From: Lineus longissimus
Taxonomy: Eukaryota > Nemertea > Pilidiophora > Heteronemertea > Lineidae
DNA: 64,000 nucleotides
Direction of reading: 5' to 3'
NCBI RefSeq assembly: GCF_910592395.1
Contig: NC_088320.1
Coordinates: forward strand, 310,001-374,000
In this document: piece by piece, positions 23,101 through 34,403 of the stretch
How positions within the stretch are numbered: position 1 is the first letter of the stretch
Layout of the letters: the number at the start of each line of letters is the position of its first letter
The notes under the pieces: model-generated
Seen by the model: only the letters and a program-made list of their open reading frames with translations
What the model was told of the DNA's origin: nothing
Database searches by the model: none
Made by a program: the position numbers and the translations under genes

Positions 23101-23913
23101 TAATCGAGCTGGGAATCGATACCTTTAGGCTTCTACATCTAGGATGGATAACGAGGACAAAGTCTCGTAATGATCCTCCTACATCCACATCGACATCGAG
23201 ACGCAGTACATGATATATATTTTACTCTTCAGACCGGAGAGTCCCGTGATATCGCCCATCTCCAATTCACCGGTTGGCCCGACTATGACGTACCAAGCTC
23301 CGCTGCTGCATTCTTAAGTTTCTTGTCGCGCGTCCGACAGAGCCAGCTCGAGGCCATGGAAAGACAGACTTCTGGCTGGACGGGGCATCCGCTTGGGCCT
23401 CCTATCCTGGTCCACTGCAGTGCGGGTATTGGCAGAACAGGTACGAGTTTGATTGGGAAGTTAGTTCATTAGCTGGTAAACACTAATTCTCCAACTTCAC
23501 GTTTATTTGCCTTTGTCGGTGTGAACCTATCGCACCAATGGACGTTGCTTTGTGGGGTAGCTAAAGGTGTTCTCAAGATCTGCGCCTATAACCATTTCTT
23601 AAGACAGTATATTGCATGGACTTATTAAAGCAGTTTTGAAACACGATGCAACTAATTTGTAATATTGTTCTGCCTTCCAGGAACTTTCTGTACCGTCGAC
23701 ATTTCGCTCCAGCGCCTGGTAGACATCGGGACTGTGGACATCACTGGAACTCTCCAGAAACTCCGGAGTCAACGATCTCTTTGCATACAAACACACCAAC
23801 AATATGTCTTCACGTATCTTGCAATCCTAGAACATTGCTCAAGGGAAGGGTTACTCAAAGACAAAGATTCAAAGGCGTATGTTAAGCGACTATGTGAGAA
23901 TTTTAGAAAATAA
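20133..23913 (+). CDS. Non-receptor protein tyrosine phosphatase, PTPN9 (MEG2)-related, 6 coding exons
   Basis: Coding exons: 20133-20371, 20648-20793, 21012-21090, 22846-23002, 23233-23440 and 23681-23913. All junctions are GT-AG, phases agree, and the total is 353 codons plus stop. Signatures in order: DHSRVRI with YINANFADGYKQKNAYIAAQG (substrate loop), DFWEMIWEQ, GEYWPR, the WPD loop (GWPDYDVPSSAAAF), the catalytic P-loop HCSAGIGRTG with the nucleophilic Cys split from its final Gly by an intron, and QTHQQYVF (Q-loop). GYKQKNAYI, PDYxVPSSAA and the post-P-loop TFCTVDI resemble vertebrate PTPN9. The enzyme should dephosphorylate phosphotyrosine. Vertebrate PTPN9 has an N-terminal CRAL-TRIO lipid-binding domain that I do not find here, so the protein is short. 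The first ATG in the open frame is 20133, with a second at 20187. A possible acceptor at about 20122 leaves room for further upstream exons. Confidence 0.88.
20815..20935 (-). repeat. Dispersed AT-rich repeat segment in a PTP intron
   Basis: The segment contains AAAATTTTGAAACATTTTCAAAGTC, then ACTGATGATGTTTCTTCATTT, then a GAGCAGAAAAAAA tract. It is the reverse complement of segments near 39520, 54890, 63160 and 63320 in this window. It begins directly after the donor of the second PTP exon. It is probably the internal part of the same transposon family as the pogo-like elements, since copies lie next to their ends at 63 kb. Confidence 0.7.
22077..22252. repeat. Imperfect triplicate (~70 bp) in the large PTP intron
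   Basis: Three diverged copies have the form GGTGGCAA(G), then GTGCC and CTTCT, ending TGGACAAAYGGTCCA or GGACGGATGGTCCA. They lie at about 22077, 22130 and 22200. The surrounding 1.75-kb intron (21091-22845) holds no coding sequence. The origin is unknown. Confidence 0.6.
22392..22446. repeat. 11-bp microsatellite, five units
   Basis: Five units of ACTTCATGAAC lie in tandem, the last ending AAT. They are in the fourth-exon-proximal part of the large PTP intron. Confidence 0.92.
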
Positions 23914-24547
23914 ACCAGGTGGCTTCGTGAGGAGCTGCGGTAATTTCAAATTTCCAGTGGTCGCCAACGATGGCGGTTGGAACATCAGGACAGGGTGGGT
24001 ATGAAAGGAAGTACAGTGCTCCTGGAGGATGAATCCCTTTGCTGCGTCACAGTAAATGGAAGAGGAGGAAGAAGAATCATATTGTATTGATCGACGGCAT
24101 GTTTACAGGCGGACTAGTAATATGCACGATCTAGTCTCAAGGTGATTATCATACACGGCTCAGGAAATTGGTTTGGTTGGACTTCGTCAAAATATTTCTC
24201 GTGCATGCCTGGATGATGTTCTGTCAGGAGACAACCATTGCGGGAACCTATTCTAGCTCATGTAGTTCCTGTCTTTAGTCTCCTTTTACATTTGTATCTC
24301 ACCGGCCATTTGACTGGGAGCACGGGCACAAGTGCTGTGAGTGCGTGGCCAGTGGATTGATCGTTTATTTGGGCCATCTTTGATCTCTTACTGTCATGCT
24401 TGTGGTTAAACTAGAAGCAATAACTTGCATTTTATACTGTAAATGATTGAGACCAACTGTGATCTACATGTGTAATGTTCTTGTCGTATAGACTCCATGT
24501 ACATCTGCATAGGCTGTCGGAGACAGTATGTAGATGTGCCTGCTACC

Positions 24548-24553
24548 AATAAA
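24548..24553 (+). terminator. Candidate polyadenylation signal AATAAA (PTP)
   Basis: An AATAAA lies about 635 nt past the PTP stop codon and before the convergent minus-strand gene. It is the first canonical signal that I see downstream. Confidence 0.45.
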
Positions 24554-25572
24554 TTAATTTTATGCAGCCTTATCGTCATGAATATTCGTTCTGTAATTGA
24601 CAGCCTCCTCAATTCGTCAAAGTGCTTTTTGACTGCTTCCATATTCTGTAGTAACCAATCAAAGTGGTTGTGGTTGCGTCAAAAACCTTGTGCCCAAACC
24701 GAGAGGCAATGCATTTTACACAGATGATAAAACTACATTGCAGTCAAGACGTTTTAGAATAATGATCTTAACGAAACTCGTATCATCTATACAAATATAG
24801 AGTTTATATTTCTCATCTATTCAACGTAAAAGGCACATTCGAAGAAGTGCGAGATTCGAACAAAAACAATACAGTGGACGAGGTTGAAGTTGTGGCCGCG
24901 AGATTGCCATCTGATTACGTCACAGGAAGCAGATCGGACGACATCATTTTAGTCTCGGGGATGAATTTCTACTATGAAGACAGTCACAAAAAGAATCTGG
25001 CGTTTTTCGGGACTTGGCCTGTCTTGTGTTGTCGAGTACTTGTGTACAGATGACGACAGGTGGCACTGCTTTAGTCACAGCCTCGCCACCAAGGAACGAT
25101 CTATCTATACAAAATAACAATGAAATGATATTGAATTTGTCGGCGTCACTATCATACTGATATAAAGTATTCTACACATCACTATGTACACTCTTTAAGC
25201 AAGTTCTATTCTGAAAGCAGGAGAAAGGTCTTTGATATGGCATTATTGGAATGTTTTGCGGCAAGGTACCGGCCTGAAATGTTAGTTCGTTTTGGGCGAC
25301 TCCAAACTACCCGGTCTATTCTCGCAATGATTTTTGACTAAAACATACTGCTCGTACTGTTCCTGAACGCTCCAACTATATGTCACGTCTGAGTGCGTCT
25401 TCATGTCACACCCCTTATGGAATTGAGAAAATCGTTCGGAATGACATCGTTGTGAGCTGAATAGGCTTTCCAGGGAAGGACCGCAACCGGTTCCAGACTC
25501 AGTGTTGAAGGCACGTGATATGCCCCTACTAAAAAAGCAAAACACAAGCACAGTTTATCGTGGAATTTCTAC

Positions 25573-26643
25573 CTAAGATGACTTCTTTGCTGTGATGTCC
25601 CGTAGCCGTATTTCCCGCTTTACTGGGTGTTCAATGATGGTCACTCCAGCGTTAGCTAAGTCTTGAACTCGGCCATTCGCCTGCCTTGAGAACACTGTCT
25701 CCTGGTCATCATCTCTTCCGCCTTGTCTGGCCGGAATCTCCGCCTGCTCGTGAGCACTCTCCCTCCTTAACTGAAACCAGCGCCCAAAGTCGGGGACGTT
25801 ACGGAAGACTTTCTCCATGATCGAGTAGTGCCTCGCGCGATCTGTTGAGCGGCCCCAGCGGCCACCGTCACTGGTGAAACCACTGCCCTGCAGACACATG
25901 ACATAGTTGACGTAATCCTGTGGTTGTGGGTTCGATTTCAGTACACACTGATCGCGTTTTGATTTAGACTTGAGTCCATTTCTGGTGAACTCTCTATCAA
26001 TGGACCTTCCCCAACGGCCACCGTCAGTGGTGAAACCAGTACCCTGTAGGCATATGACGTAATCAACGTAATCCTGTGGCTGTGGCTTTGATTTTAGTAC
26101 GCACTCGTCCCGTTTTGATTTGGATTCGGGTTCGTTTCTGGTGAACTCTCTATCAGTGGACCTACCCCAACGGCCACCGTCAGTGGTGAAACCAGTACCC
26201 TGTAGACACATCACGTAGTTGACATAGTCCTGCGGTTGTGGATTCGACTTGAGTACACACTCTTCCCTTTTAGATTTGGATTTGAGTCCATCTCTGGTGA
26301 GCCCTTCATCAACAGATCTTCCCCAACGGCCTCCATCAGTAGTGTGGCCATTGCTATGCAGACACATGACGTAATCAACGTAATCTTGTGGCTGAGGATT
26401 TTTCTTCAGCACACACTCAGTCTTCTTCGATCTTAATAGCTTCCTGAGTGGCTGACTCCGGTCAAGGACATTCACCACCGACCTGCCCCATCTTCCGCCA
26501 TCCGAAGTGAAGCCAGTAGCTTTCTGCAAGCACACGATATACTTCATGTATTCTCCCTGGGTTGGCTCGCGTGGTAGCTTGCAAGCGAGCAAGCTGCCGC
26601 AGGCACTCAGGGCGATGACGAGGAACAAGAGCCTTCCATCCAT
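25573..26643 (-). CDS. Multi-copy amidated neuropeptide precursor (GGRW-amide), single coding exon
   Basis: A 356-residue secretory precursor. A signal peptide (MDGRLLFLVIALSACGSLLA) is followed directly by Cys21. Five copies of a 32-33-residue peptide lie at about residues 21-52, 75-107, 127-159, 179-211 and 231-263. Each has two Cys with exactly 16 residues between them, a core PQPQDYVxYV in copies 2-5, and the end DGGRW-GR. Gly before a basic residue is the standard signal for C-terminal amidation, and copies 2-5 are preceded by KK or KR cleavage sites. The expected products are disulphide-looped peptides ending in DGGRW-amide, separated by spacers such as STDREFTRN. A 90-residue basic tail ends the precursor. 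I cannot match it to a known neuropeptide family. An acceptor (CTACTTTCAG) lies just before the start ATG on the minus strand, so a 5'-untranslated exon is expected upstream. Confidence 0.88.
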   Translation of the reverse strand: MDGRLLFLVIALSACGSLLACKLPREPTQGEYMKYIVCLQKATGFTSDGGRWGRSVVNVLDRSQPLRKLLRSKKTECVLKKNPQPQDYVDYVMCLHSNGHTTDGGRWGRSVDEGLTRDGLKSKSKREECVLKSNPQPQDYVNYVMCLQGTGFTTDGGRWGRSTDREFTRNEPESKSKRDECVLKSKPQPQDYVDYVICLQGTGFTTDGGRWGRSIDREFTRNGLKSKSKRDQCVLKSNPQPQDYVNYVMCLQGSGFTSDGGRWGRSTDRARHYSIMEKVFRNVPDFGRWFQLRRESAHEQAEIPARQGGRDDDQETVFSRQANGRVQDLANAGVTIIEHPVKREIRLRDITAKKSS

Positions 26644-26799
26644 GATGATGGGTTATCTGAAAGTAGAGAAGGAGACAATATATCAAAGAGTATCAGACAT
26701 GCATATCATATGTCATATTTTAATAAGTTTGGTCTAGATAAGATACTAACAATGTTGATGGCAAGGACTTTGGTCTTTATCTAGAACCATTATCCTCGA

Positions 26800-26825
26800 C
26801 AATGATGATATAAGGCATTAGTCGT
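26800..26825 (-). promoter_or_regulatory. Possible TATA-like element for the neuropeptide gene
   Basis: On the minus strand, CCTTATATCAT lies about 170 nt upstream of the start ATG, and a weak donor (ATT|GTTAGT) follows about 65 nt downstream of it. This would suit a short 5'-untranslated exon joined to the acceptor just before the ATG. It rests only on consensus matching. Confidence 0.22.
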
Positions 26826-27298
26826 TCGCATCGGTTGCTAAACCACTGGCCGGCTTCTGGCCGTCAAGGACAAGTTCAAAGTCACTAGTTGAGTCCAAAG
26901 TTGACGAAATACGCAACATTACGTACGAAAGAGACATCTTAGCTTTAATTGTACCATAACATTTCATGAACTAATCGGCAGGTGTTGTGTTTGGAGAGAT
27001 TCGGGCCTACTTGGAACCAAGCCGTGGACTCGCGCGAGTGCATGGCGCCAACGACTGATAACTTAATCCAATTATTCAATAATTATGTACTTTATCATTA
27101 CATACTACCACAGATCATGGTCCGAAACGATGACACGAGTTATATTAAGTTCCTACATGATGTGTTATTGTTTTTGTTCTTGGCTGACAAATATATCTGT
27201 ATTTGGAACTGACCTTGTGAGACAAGTGATAACCCTATTCCTGCTGATCAAGCTAATCTGGGCTCTTGGGAAAGGTAACATGCTGTTTGACACTGACT

Positions 27299-27436
27299 AC
27301 CAGTTGGTGATCTAACCTTGCTTTATATGTCTTGGCGAGATCGAGAGTTATATGCCTTGCATTATCACCACCAGTTGGTGATCTAACCTTGCTATGTATG
27401 TCTTGGCGAGATTGAGAGTTATATGCCTTGCATTAG
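27299..27436. repeat. 71-bp tandem duplication
   Basis: Two adjacent copies begin ACCAGTTGGTGATCTAACCT and end near TTATATGCCTTGCATTA; they start at 27299 and 27370. They differ by only a few bases, so the event is recent. Confidence 0.88.
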
Positions 27437-29197
27437 AGTACAAGCAGGAACACTTGGATGCGTCCCACTGTGAGAGCACTGCATACAACAGTGATTATGA
27501 GATTATATTTTAACAGTGATGACCGTATGATGACCCGATGTGCCCAGGTTTTGTTAGATTTGTGGGTCAAATTCTGCTTCAATGAGTATGACCTGTCAAT
27601 TGATATAACTAAATGGTCAGTTTTTTCATCATTTTATTATTCTCCTGAGCACGGCAAGAAGTGGCTATCGTAATGAGACAGTTTGCCATCTCGAGAAAGT
27701 ATGCATTTCAAAAGTGATGATAGTTGCTATATCATCTGAGGTATCGGTTTCATAGACCGGGATCGATCAGTATAGTAGACCTATATCACATTCAGTCCCA
27801 GGCGACACTAATTCCTGTTACAAGGACAGTTTAGTTGATAAACAGTCGGCTCGATCAAAGTGAGTTGATATTCGGAACGACAGATTTCGACAAATCTAAT
27901 CTTGAGTTTACAATTTAACGTTGCTTTTCTAACTAGTATGACTAATGGGCTTGTCGTTAGACTATTATGTGAAAAGGTAAAGCAAAGATATGTAACACTG
28001 TTTGCCTTGTTTACATAAATGTCGATCAGTGCTTGTTTGCTACTTAAACCAATACCAACATGCTAGTTGTATTGAGAACGATAACATCAAGATCACATGA
28101 TCATAAATTGATAATATTATTGCCATATCATGTTAATTCAAATTTGCTCTAAACTATTGCATAATAATTTTATCTTGTCTTAATTGATTTACAACACCTT
28201 GTCAATAAACCGTGTAAACGTCGTCTATTTTAGTCCAACTGACCGCGAACCCTCTGAAGGCCACAGGCAAAGGTACCGGCGCCACATCAGAAGGCTTCAT
28301 CGAGTGAAAACATTGCTATCAGTTATGTAACAGATACTGCGTTGCTAATACAGTGACCATTTGACGGAGTCACTAGGGAAAGCGGTTGTTTCATGAAGTT
28401 CAGCATCTAAAAGCCAATAGCATCAACATTGTCTAGAAAACGCTGATTTTGTCGTCTTAGCACTGACACAAAACTCGATGTCACAAAGATACAGATCAAT
28501 GAACACCAGGACATAACTGCTTGGTAAACCAGTATCAGGACCTGCGGATTAAGACGTCTCGGTATTGGCCAACATTAATAGCTCCACCCTCACGGTTTTG
28601 GTTAGAAAGCCAACTTCAGTTCGGAATCAATTCCTTCAGCTGAGTTCAGCATGGAATAGAAGACCAACTTTGACTTTTAGGCCGAATTTATTCATGTCAT
28701 CAAGTCAGTACGACAGTCTAGGTTATGTTTAATTCGGCATGAATCCCGCCATTAGCCACTAGCGAAAAGCATGAGTGACCAGTGAAAGTTTGGTCTTTAA
28801 TAGTTAGAGTCATTCAAGTCATTTCCAGAAGTTGACCCGGGTTGTAATTGTCGTCACGCGTTAGCATCCTGATGAGAACAATGAGAATGTCTTATCAGGT
28901 TTCGTCCGGTTCTGCGCTCTTGATCCTTCTTTGATGAGTCGTGAATTATTTCTGAACCTTTTAAAGAAAGCCACACACCAGATGACAACTCACAGACATG
29001 ACAGTGCATGTTTGATGAGGCGACAGAAGCCCACAATCACATCGTCCGGCAGACATGAGACGCTTAACGCTTTATTACGTAGTCTTTAGCAGCTGGCTTG
29101 TCCTTTGTGAAACCTTGGCGATATGGTTTATTAGCTTTCCGGCGATGAGAACTAGTCTTCTTAATTGGGCAAAGATCAGATCGAGGTTGAATGTTCG

Positions 29198-29475
29198 CGT
29201 TGCAAAATGCATGATTAGGTTTTCCCGCCAAAATTGTTGAACTTATTCATAAGTTCAACAGTTCACGGCAACTAGGCCCTTCGGTCGGGTTAGAGGGGAG
29301 AATTTGGTCACTGGGACCGCCCAATCCAGTGGTCGTGGTCTGGGTACCGGGGTGGTCGTGTTACAGGGGGACCTGTGATGGTAATTAGAGAGGAAACCAT
29401 TCGGGACTGGCGATTCTTGCTCGTCAGAGCGAGGTGGTCGCGTTACCGGGGTGGTCGCCGACCGGGGTTCCACTG
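29198..29475 (-). mobile_element. Truncated pogo/Tigger-like MITE
   Basis: It ends GGGGTTCCACTG followed by TA at 29476-29477, the reverse complement of the CAGTGGAACCCC terminus seen at 46543. Internally it shares GGTCGCGTTACCGGGG, the GGTCGTGGTCTGGGTACC block and GCAAAATGCATGATTAGG with the complete copy. The other end is missing. Confidence 0.75.
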
Positions 29476-31190
29476 TACGAGAGATCCAAATGTGGCAAGT
29501 ACTCATCGCCCGACTCTCGTGGAGGCTATCATCGGTCGTAATCTTTTCCAGCAATTCAGAATGGGAAAAAGCAGTGTGTTCAAGCTAAAACGTGACAGAA
29601 ACCGCACGCCCTATGTCAAGTTTAAGAGACGCTTTCCTGACCTCAAGTATCCATCTATCTCAATAGGTTTAAAGCACATGTATTGATAGACACTGGCATA
29701 CATGTTCGCGACACACGTTGTTCAGATATTAAGATAAAAGGACAACCATTTTCTACCTGGTTGACACCCACATTATTTTACATCTTTGAGGATGTGACAA
29801 GCAGTGTTTAATTAGTTATCAAGTTGAGTACTATCAGAGTTTGCTTAAAGATTGATGCGTAGATAATTGAGTGTACCTTCGTCAACATGGACCCAGACGT
29901 TTACACTCTGATAAAAACACCAGCGCTTTCTGGAGCACCCCCATTAAATAAGACAGGTTTACATAGTTCCATCTCCAGGTGTTTTCTAACATGACGTGTC
30001 TGAGCAGTTTGTTGATGAGGAGACACGGCAGAAGGACAAATATAGCCAACACGGCAAACATGTGAGCGTCCGGCTAATGTACCTGCGGCTTCGTTCTCTT
30101 CTAGAGAGGATCGGTATGACTTCTCAATGGAATCATTAGGATCTGAAGAAAGAGCCGTATTACCACTGATGGACAGTAGACGACCGCCTCCTACTCGAAA
30201 TGCTTGGAGGGTGTAAATTCTTTGAGAAGTGGCTATCATCATCGCTTGACGTTTACAACAATACTGCTTTTTGCAACCAGCTATGATTGAGCATGCCAAA
30301 CGGGTCTGAACCAATAATACATTCGTGTCTTGGTTACGGACTTTTAAAATGCTGCTTGGGAGCGATGTGTTTACTCATTAGTGTGATGACTCGGAATACT
30401 GATATGACACCGACGAGGAACGCTGATGACGTAGTTGACATAGGATAGCAAGGACACGTTGGTATGCTGCGATGAACTGCAAAAACAGCTGTACAACAAA
30501 TGAGAACATGTAAGGCTGGAGTGTGAATACAAGAGAACCTTTACAGCCAGAGCTAGTCTTCGAAATGCAAGCAAAAAACCGTTGGGTTTTAAAACCTCCA
30601 GTCTTCGATTAATGTATTCCGCAATGGCTTACGAGCTTTGGCTGATCAAGATGTTTAAAACCATATTCTGTATTGGTCAGGCAGCCTCCCGAAGCCTTAC
30701 CTCTCCCGACGGTGACTACCATTTCTTTCGTGTTTTTTGGCGGGCATCAAGCGTTTTGTCATGTCGCAAACAGACAAGGGTGAGATGAATGTGACATGGC
30801 ATACGGTGGTCTTCCTCCTCCTCACTGCTATGATAGCATTTTAATGTTTCCCCGAACAAGCCCAATATAACCCGTTTTTCTGTTCGAACGTTTTGTACCG
30901 GACACTATTCGGTAGGCTTCGTAGCCATTCCGAACCACCAAGCACGAAGTCTGTGGTGTTATCAAGTCCTGCGCCAAAACAATTATGCGACACTTGTAAA
31001 TCGGCCTTCAAACTTACTAGCACGAGGAAGCAGGAAACATTTCAACAACCGTCGTCGACCGCCTTGGTATTCATTCGCCGTCCAACCTTTTAGATATCTA
31101 ATGAATTCAATTTACTTCAATAAGCGTGACAATATTTGCGTACTGCAAATGATAAAGCTAATTCCATCCTGTCTATTCTTGGCATCAGAA

Positions 31191-31262
31191 GTGACGGAGT
31201 GGAAGATAGTGTTTTGCTCATAACCAGGTGTTTGTTGGTTCGAATCTTGTTATGGGTACCTT
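31191..31262 (+). repeat. Possible tRNA-derived (SINE-like) segment
   Basis: The order is a D-arm-like GAGTGGAAGATAGTG, then an anticodon-loop-like GCTCATAACC, then a B-box-like GGTTCGAATCT. This is the order of a tRNA-Met-like sequence. The arms pair poorly and the acceptor stem is not complete, so it is at most a SINE head or pseudogene. Confidence 0.35.
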
Positions 31263-33672
31263 ACCCCATATCTGCCAAAAGCGATTGTCACTTAGAAGTC
31301 ATCCTGCGAATGACCATCATCCCACTCAACAGGTTAACCCGTTCTCATGCGGAAAACACGCTCACAGTCTATAGCCAAGTAATAAAACGTAAAATTCTTT
31401 CAGGGGTGAATATTCTGGCGATTGCGCAGAATAAAGCACATTGATTGATAATACAACCAGCAAATGAACAGGGAAACAACAGAAGGAAGATGAGTGATTG
31501 TGGTTATGACATCATCAAACTGATGGGACAAACAAGTCGTTAAACCCAGGGTGTCCAACCACGCCGTGACATGCTCTACAACATCAAAGCTTTCTTGTGG
31601 TTATGAATGGGATATTTTGATGGTAGCATCATCCACAGCCAGGACAGCCTGATGTAACTCTCTCATTAGTATGGAGGTGGTCTTCAATAAAAGTGGGGAA
31701 AGGTATAAATAAGAGGCGGCAATTATGTCCTTACAAAGCCCTTACCACGGGATAGTAGGTTGAGAACCATCACTTATATTCTTAGACCTGTCAATGGCGG
31801 ATCCTATTCCATGTTTTTGAATATAAAAAGAGAGGACAGCGTGCTGTTGCTGATGCAATGGCTTGTGCTAAAAGTGGGGTCAAGTCCTCTGTGAGTGTTC
31901 GGCAAGGTAGCTTGCGATGCCTACCTATGGTCAATCGATGCGCGTACGGTGAGGGATACATTTTTAGGAGTTCCACCAAGATAATATAATCATCTCTCGC
32001 GTTTTATACAAGAAGGTCGGCTCATCCTCAAACAAAATCAAAACTGTGATTGACAGCTGGCGGTAATCGCACAGGGATAATGCACGATTTATTAGCTTTG
32101 TCATTAGGAACGGAAAAAAATAGACCTTCAACATGACTGACGTGAACTGATTAAATCATAATCATAATTGAGGTGAATAAATCTTTTGCAAATGAAGCTA
32201 AACTGCCCACTGATTTCTCCCGTGAAACGTGAGCGGCGAATCTATGGTTACCTCCAGAAGAGGCTCTACTCTTCGAACTCTTTTGGCTGAAGGGTTTTAA
32301 GGGATGTCACGTGTTCGGTGACAACACTTTTAATCGTGGAAGCATACATTGCCGTTCGTGCTCGTCACTCGTCGCTGCTCTAGCTTTTGTGACATCATCA
32401 GGCCATCCTCGCCTTCAGATGGCAAAGGAAGCGTAAATGTGTAAATGATTGCTCTGCGAGGAAGCAAGGCGAAGGCCACATTGAGATTGATCCTTGGGAA
32501 ATGGCGTTCGACCAGCTGTGAGTTTTGTAAGATGATGTGGACTGCGCAGATATGTTGCTACAGTGGCTAAAGTTTCCTTCATCATGGAATCATTGATGAT
32601 TCTTGAAAATAAGAATAGTTCACCAATCCAATATGATATCTATGATGACCCGTAAAAAGCACTACGATTAGTATGAATGACATACATGTATCATACATTT
32701 ATACAACCAAGCTGGTAAAATACATCAATCTTTACTTCTCTCTACCATTATAGGCTGTAGGTAGCTTTATCAGTAAACTGAACAATACAATGACACTAGG
32801 TCAATAGACATTGGCTCTTTTAGAAGTTGAAGGGAATGTCATGTATACAAGGTACACGAACTACTTCCGACGATTAGAGGTTTTTTTGTAATGTGGCATA
32901 AAGTTCAACGAGTTCCTGTCTTAGTAATGAACTGTTTTTTCATATTTTATCGAGTCCCAGTTTCATAACAAAAGAATAAACAATGCACCATTATCAGATA
33001 TCATTATTCATAACGAGAGAAGTGCCACAGGCGCACGGTATTCATTTCTTCTGCAATAACTTTCGTACTCGCTCAGTTAAGTCTGCCAAGAAGGCAAGAG
33101 ATTTGGGAATGTTCGTTCACACCAACACATCTTCCGAATCATTCTGAATCAACGACTTCTTCAGAGACACACTGTAGACGAAAAGTATCTCAGAATATGT
33201 GGAATGACACTTAAATGCAACTGATGAAAAAAAGATTGGCTTACCTTTTTTTTCTCTTTTTAAACCTGCTTCAATCCCACGTTTAATAAAAATTATATCA
33301 CACAGGTCATTTGCTGAACTGTAGATAACTTGGCACTGACACAACTTGGCACTTGAGAGGTTCCGATTCTGACTTGTCGTCTCGATGTTGTCTCCAAAAC
33401 TTAGCTGTTCGGCCAGCATGGCCAAATATATCAAAACGAGGTCTGGGTATGTGCCAGCTGAGAGCGATAAAGTCAACACTCCAGGCAGAGATCCCTACAG
33501 CAAGAGCGTTCACGCATGCGTGTTTTATCATTGATGCTTGGAGTTTGTCGTAGGATTGGTTTCCGTTTTCTTGGGGGCGTATGGAGGTAAACTCATGCTG
33601 CTGAATCATAACGAGACACTAACTGGGGATCATGGATTATGAACATTTTGCCAGTGTTTAAAACTGTTGGGT

Positions 33673-33687
33673 GGGGGGGGGGGGGGG
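33673..33687. repeat. 15-nt poly-G run
   Basis: Fifteen consecutive G lie between GGT and TCG. It is one of four long G or C runs in this window. Confidence 0.85.
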
Positions 33688-33782
33688 TCGTAGGTCGTGT
33701 GTGGCACACATTGGTTCGGGGAAGTGAGAGTCACACAAAAAAATGATAACAATCTCTTTATCAAACTTTGCCCGAAAATGTT

Positions 33783-33788
33783 TTTATT
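33783..33788 (-). terminator. Candidate polyadenylation signal for ACE
   Basis: TTTATT on the + strand gives AATAAA on the minus strand, about 615 nt after the ACE stop codon. I did not see a closer canonical signal. Confidence 0.35.
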
Positions 33789-34178
33789 TATAATATCCAT
33801 ATCAGAAACGGATTATAACATTGATACTGGAAGGACAACAAGATCAAATTATAGTACTATGTAAATCAGAGGTTATTGATAGTATTGGGATTAAGACAAG
33901 TCTAATCCAGTCTGTTTACAAGGCTAAAATCTTGTTTGTGACAGAAGAAGTGACCTAATTAACGGTGAAACTGATATAAAATCCATTCTGCACTTACGGG
34001 GTCATAGTAGCGGCAATGTCAATCTTAGATGAATCAATTCATCAAATGTTTAAGATCACAAAATCCAATTAAATCAATATGTTTCTATCAAACAGATAAT
34101 ATTGACAGTAATTGCGTCGGTGATTAAGCTAATTGGGCTAATCTAAGTGCCTGGTCGTATTCAACCTTGATTCAGATA

Positions 34179-34212
34179 CAGTGGAACCTCGGTAACACGA
34201 CCACTCATGGGA
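34179..34212 (+). mobile_element. Solo pogo-like terminal repeat
   Basis: After a TA dinucleotide the sequence CAGTGGAACCTCGGTAACAC continues CGACCACTCATGGG and then diverges. This is one terminus of the family seen complete at 46543-46888; no partner end is nearby. Confidence 0.65.
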
Positions 34213-34403
34213 TTTGTTGCAATCAATGAGAACGGACTTTTCAATTCCACTTGGCGTTACACCACATAGGTTTGGAAGCATCTCCTTGTCAAGTCTCGGT
34301 TCGTGGCTGGAGTAACATTATCCAGCTGATGTTACTCTAGCCATAAAGCGACGTGCTGACTGAGGTTGATAATGGTTCCAGGCCTTTCTTCACATTATCC
34401 TCG

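Larger units (their letters stand above)
26830..33780. other. Seven-kilobase non-coding interval
   Basis: No recognisable gene is found between the neuropeptide and ACE genes. The interval holds a 71-bp tandem duplication, a truncated pogo-like element, a tRNA-like segment and a poly-G run, listed separately. Short open frames on both strands have no family resemblance. Regulatory sequence cannot be judged from a single genome. Confidence 0.5.
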
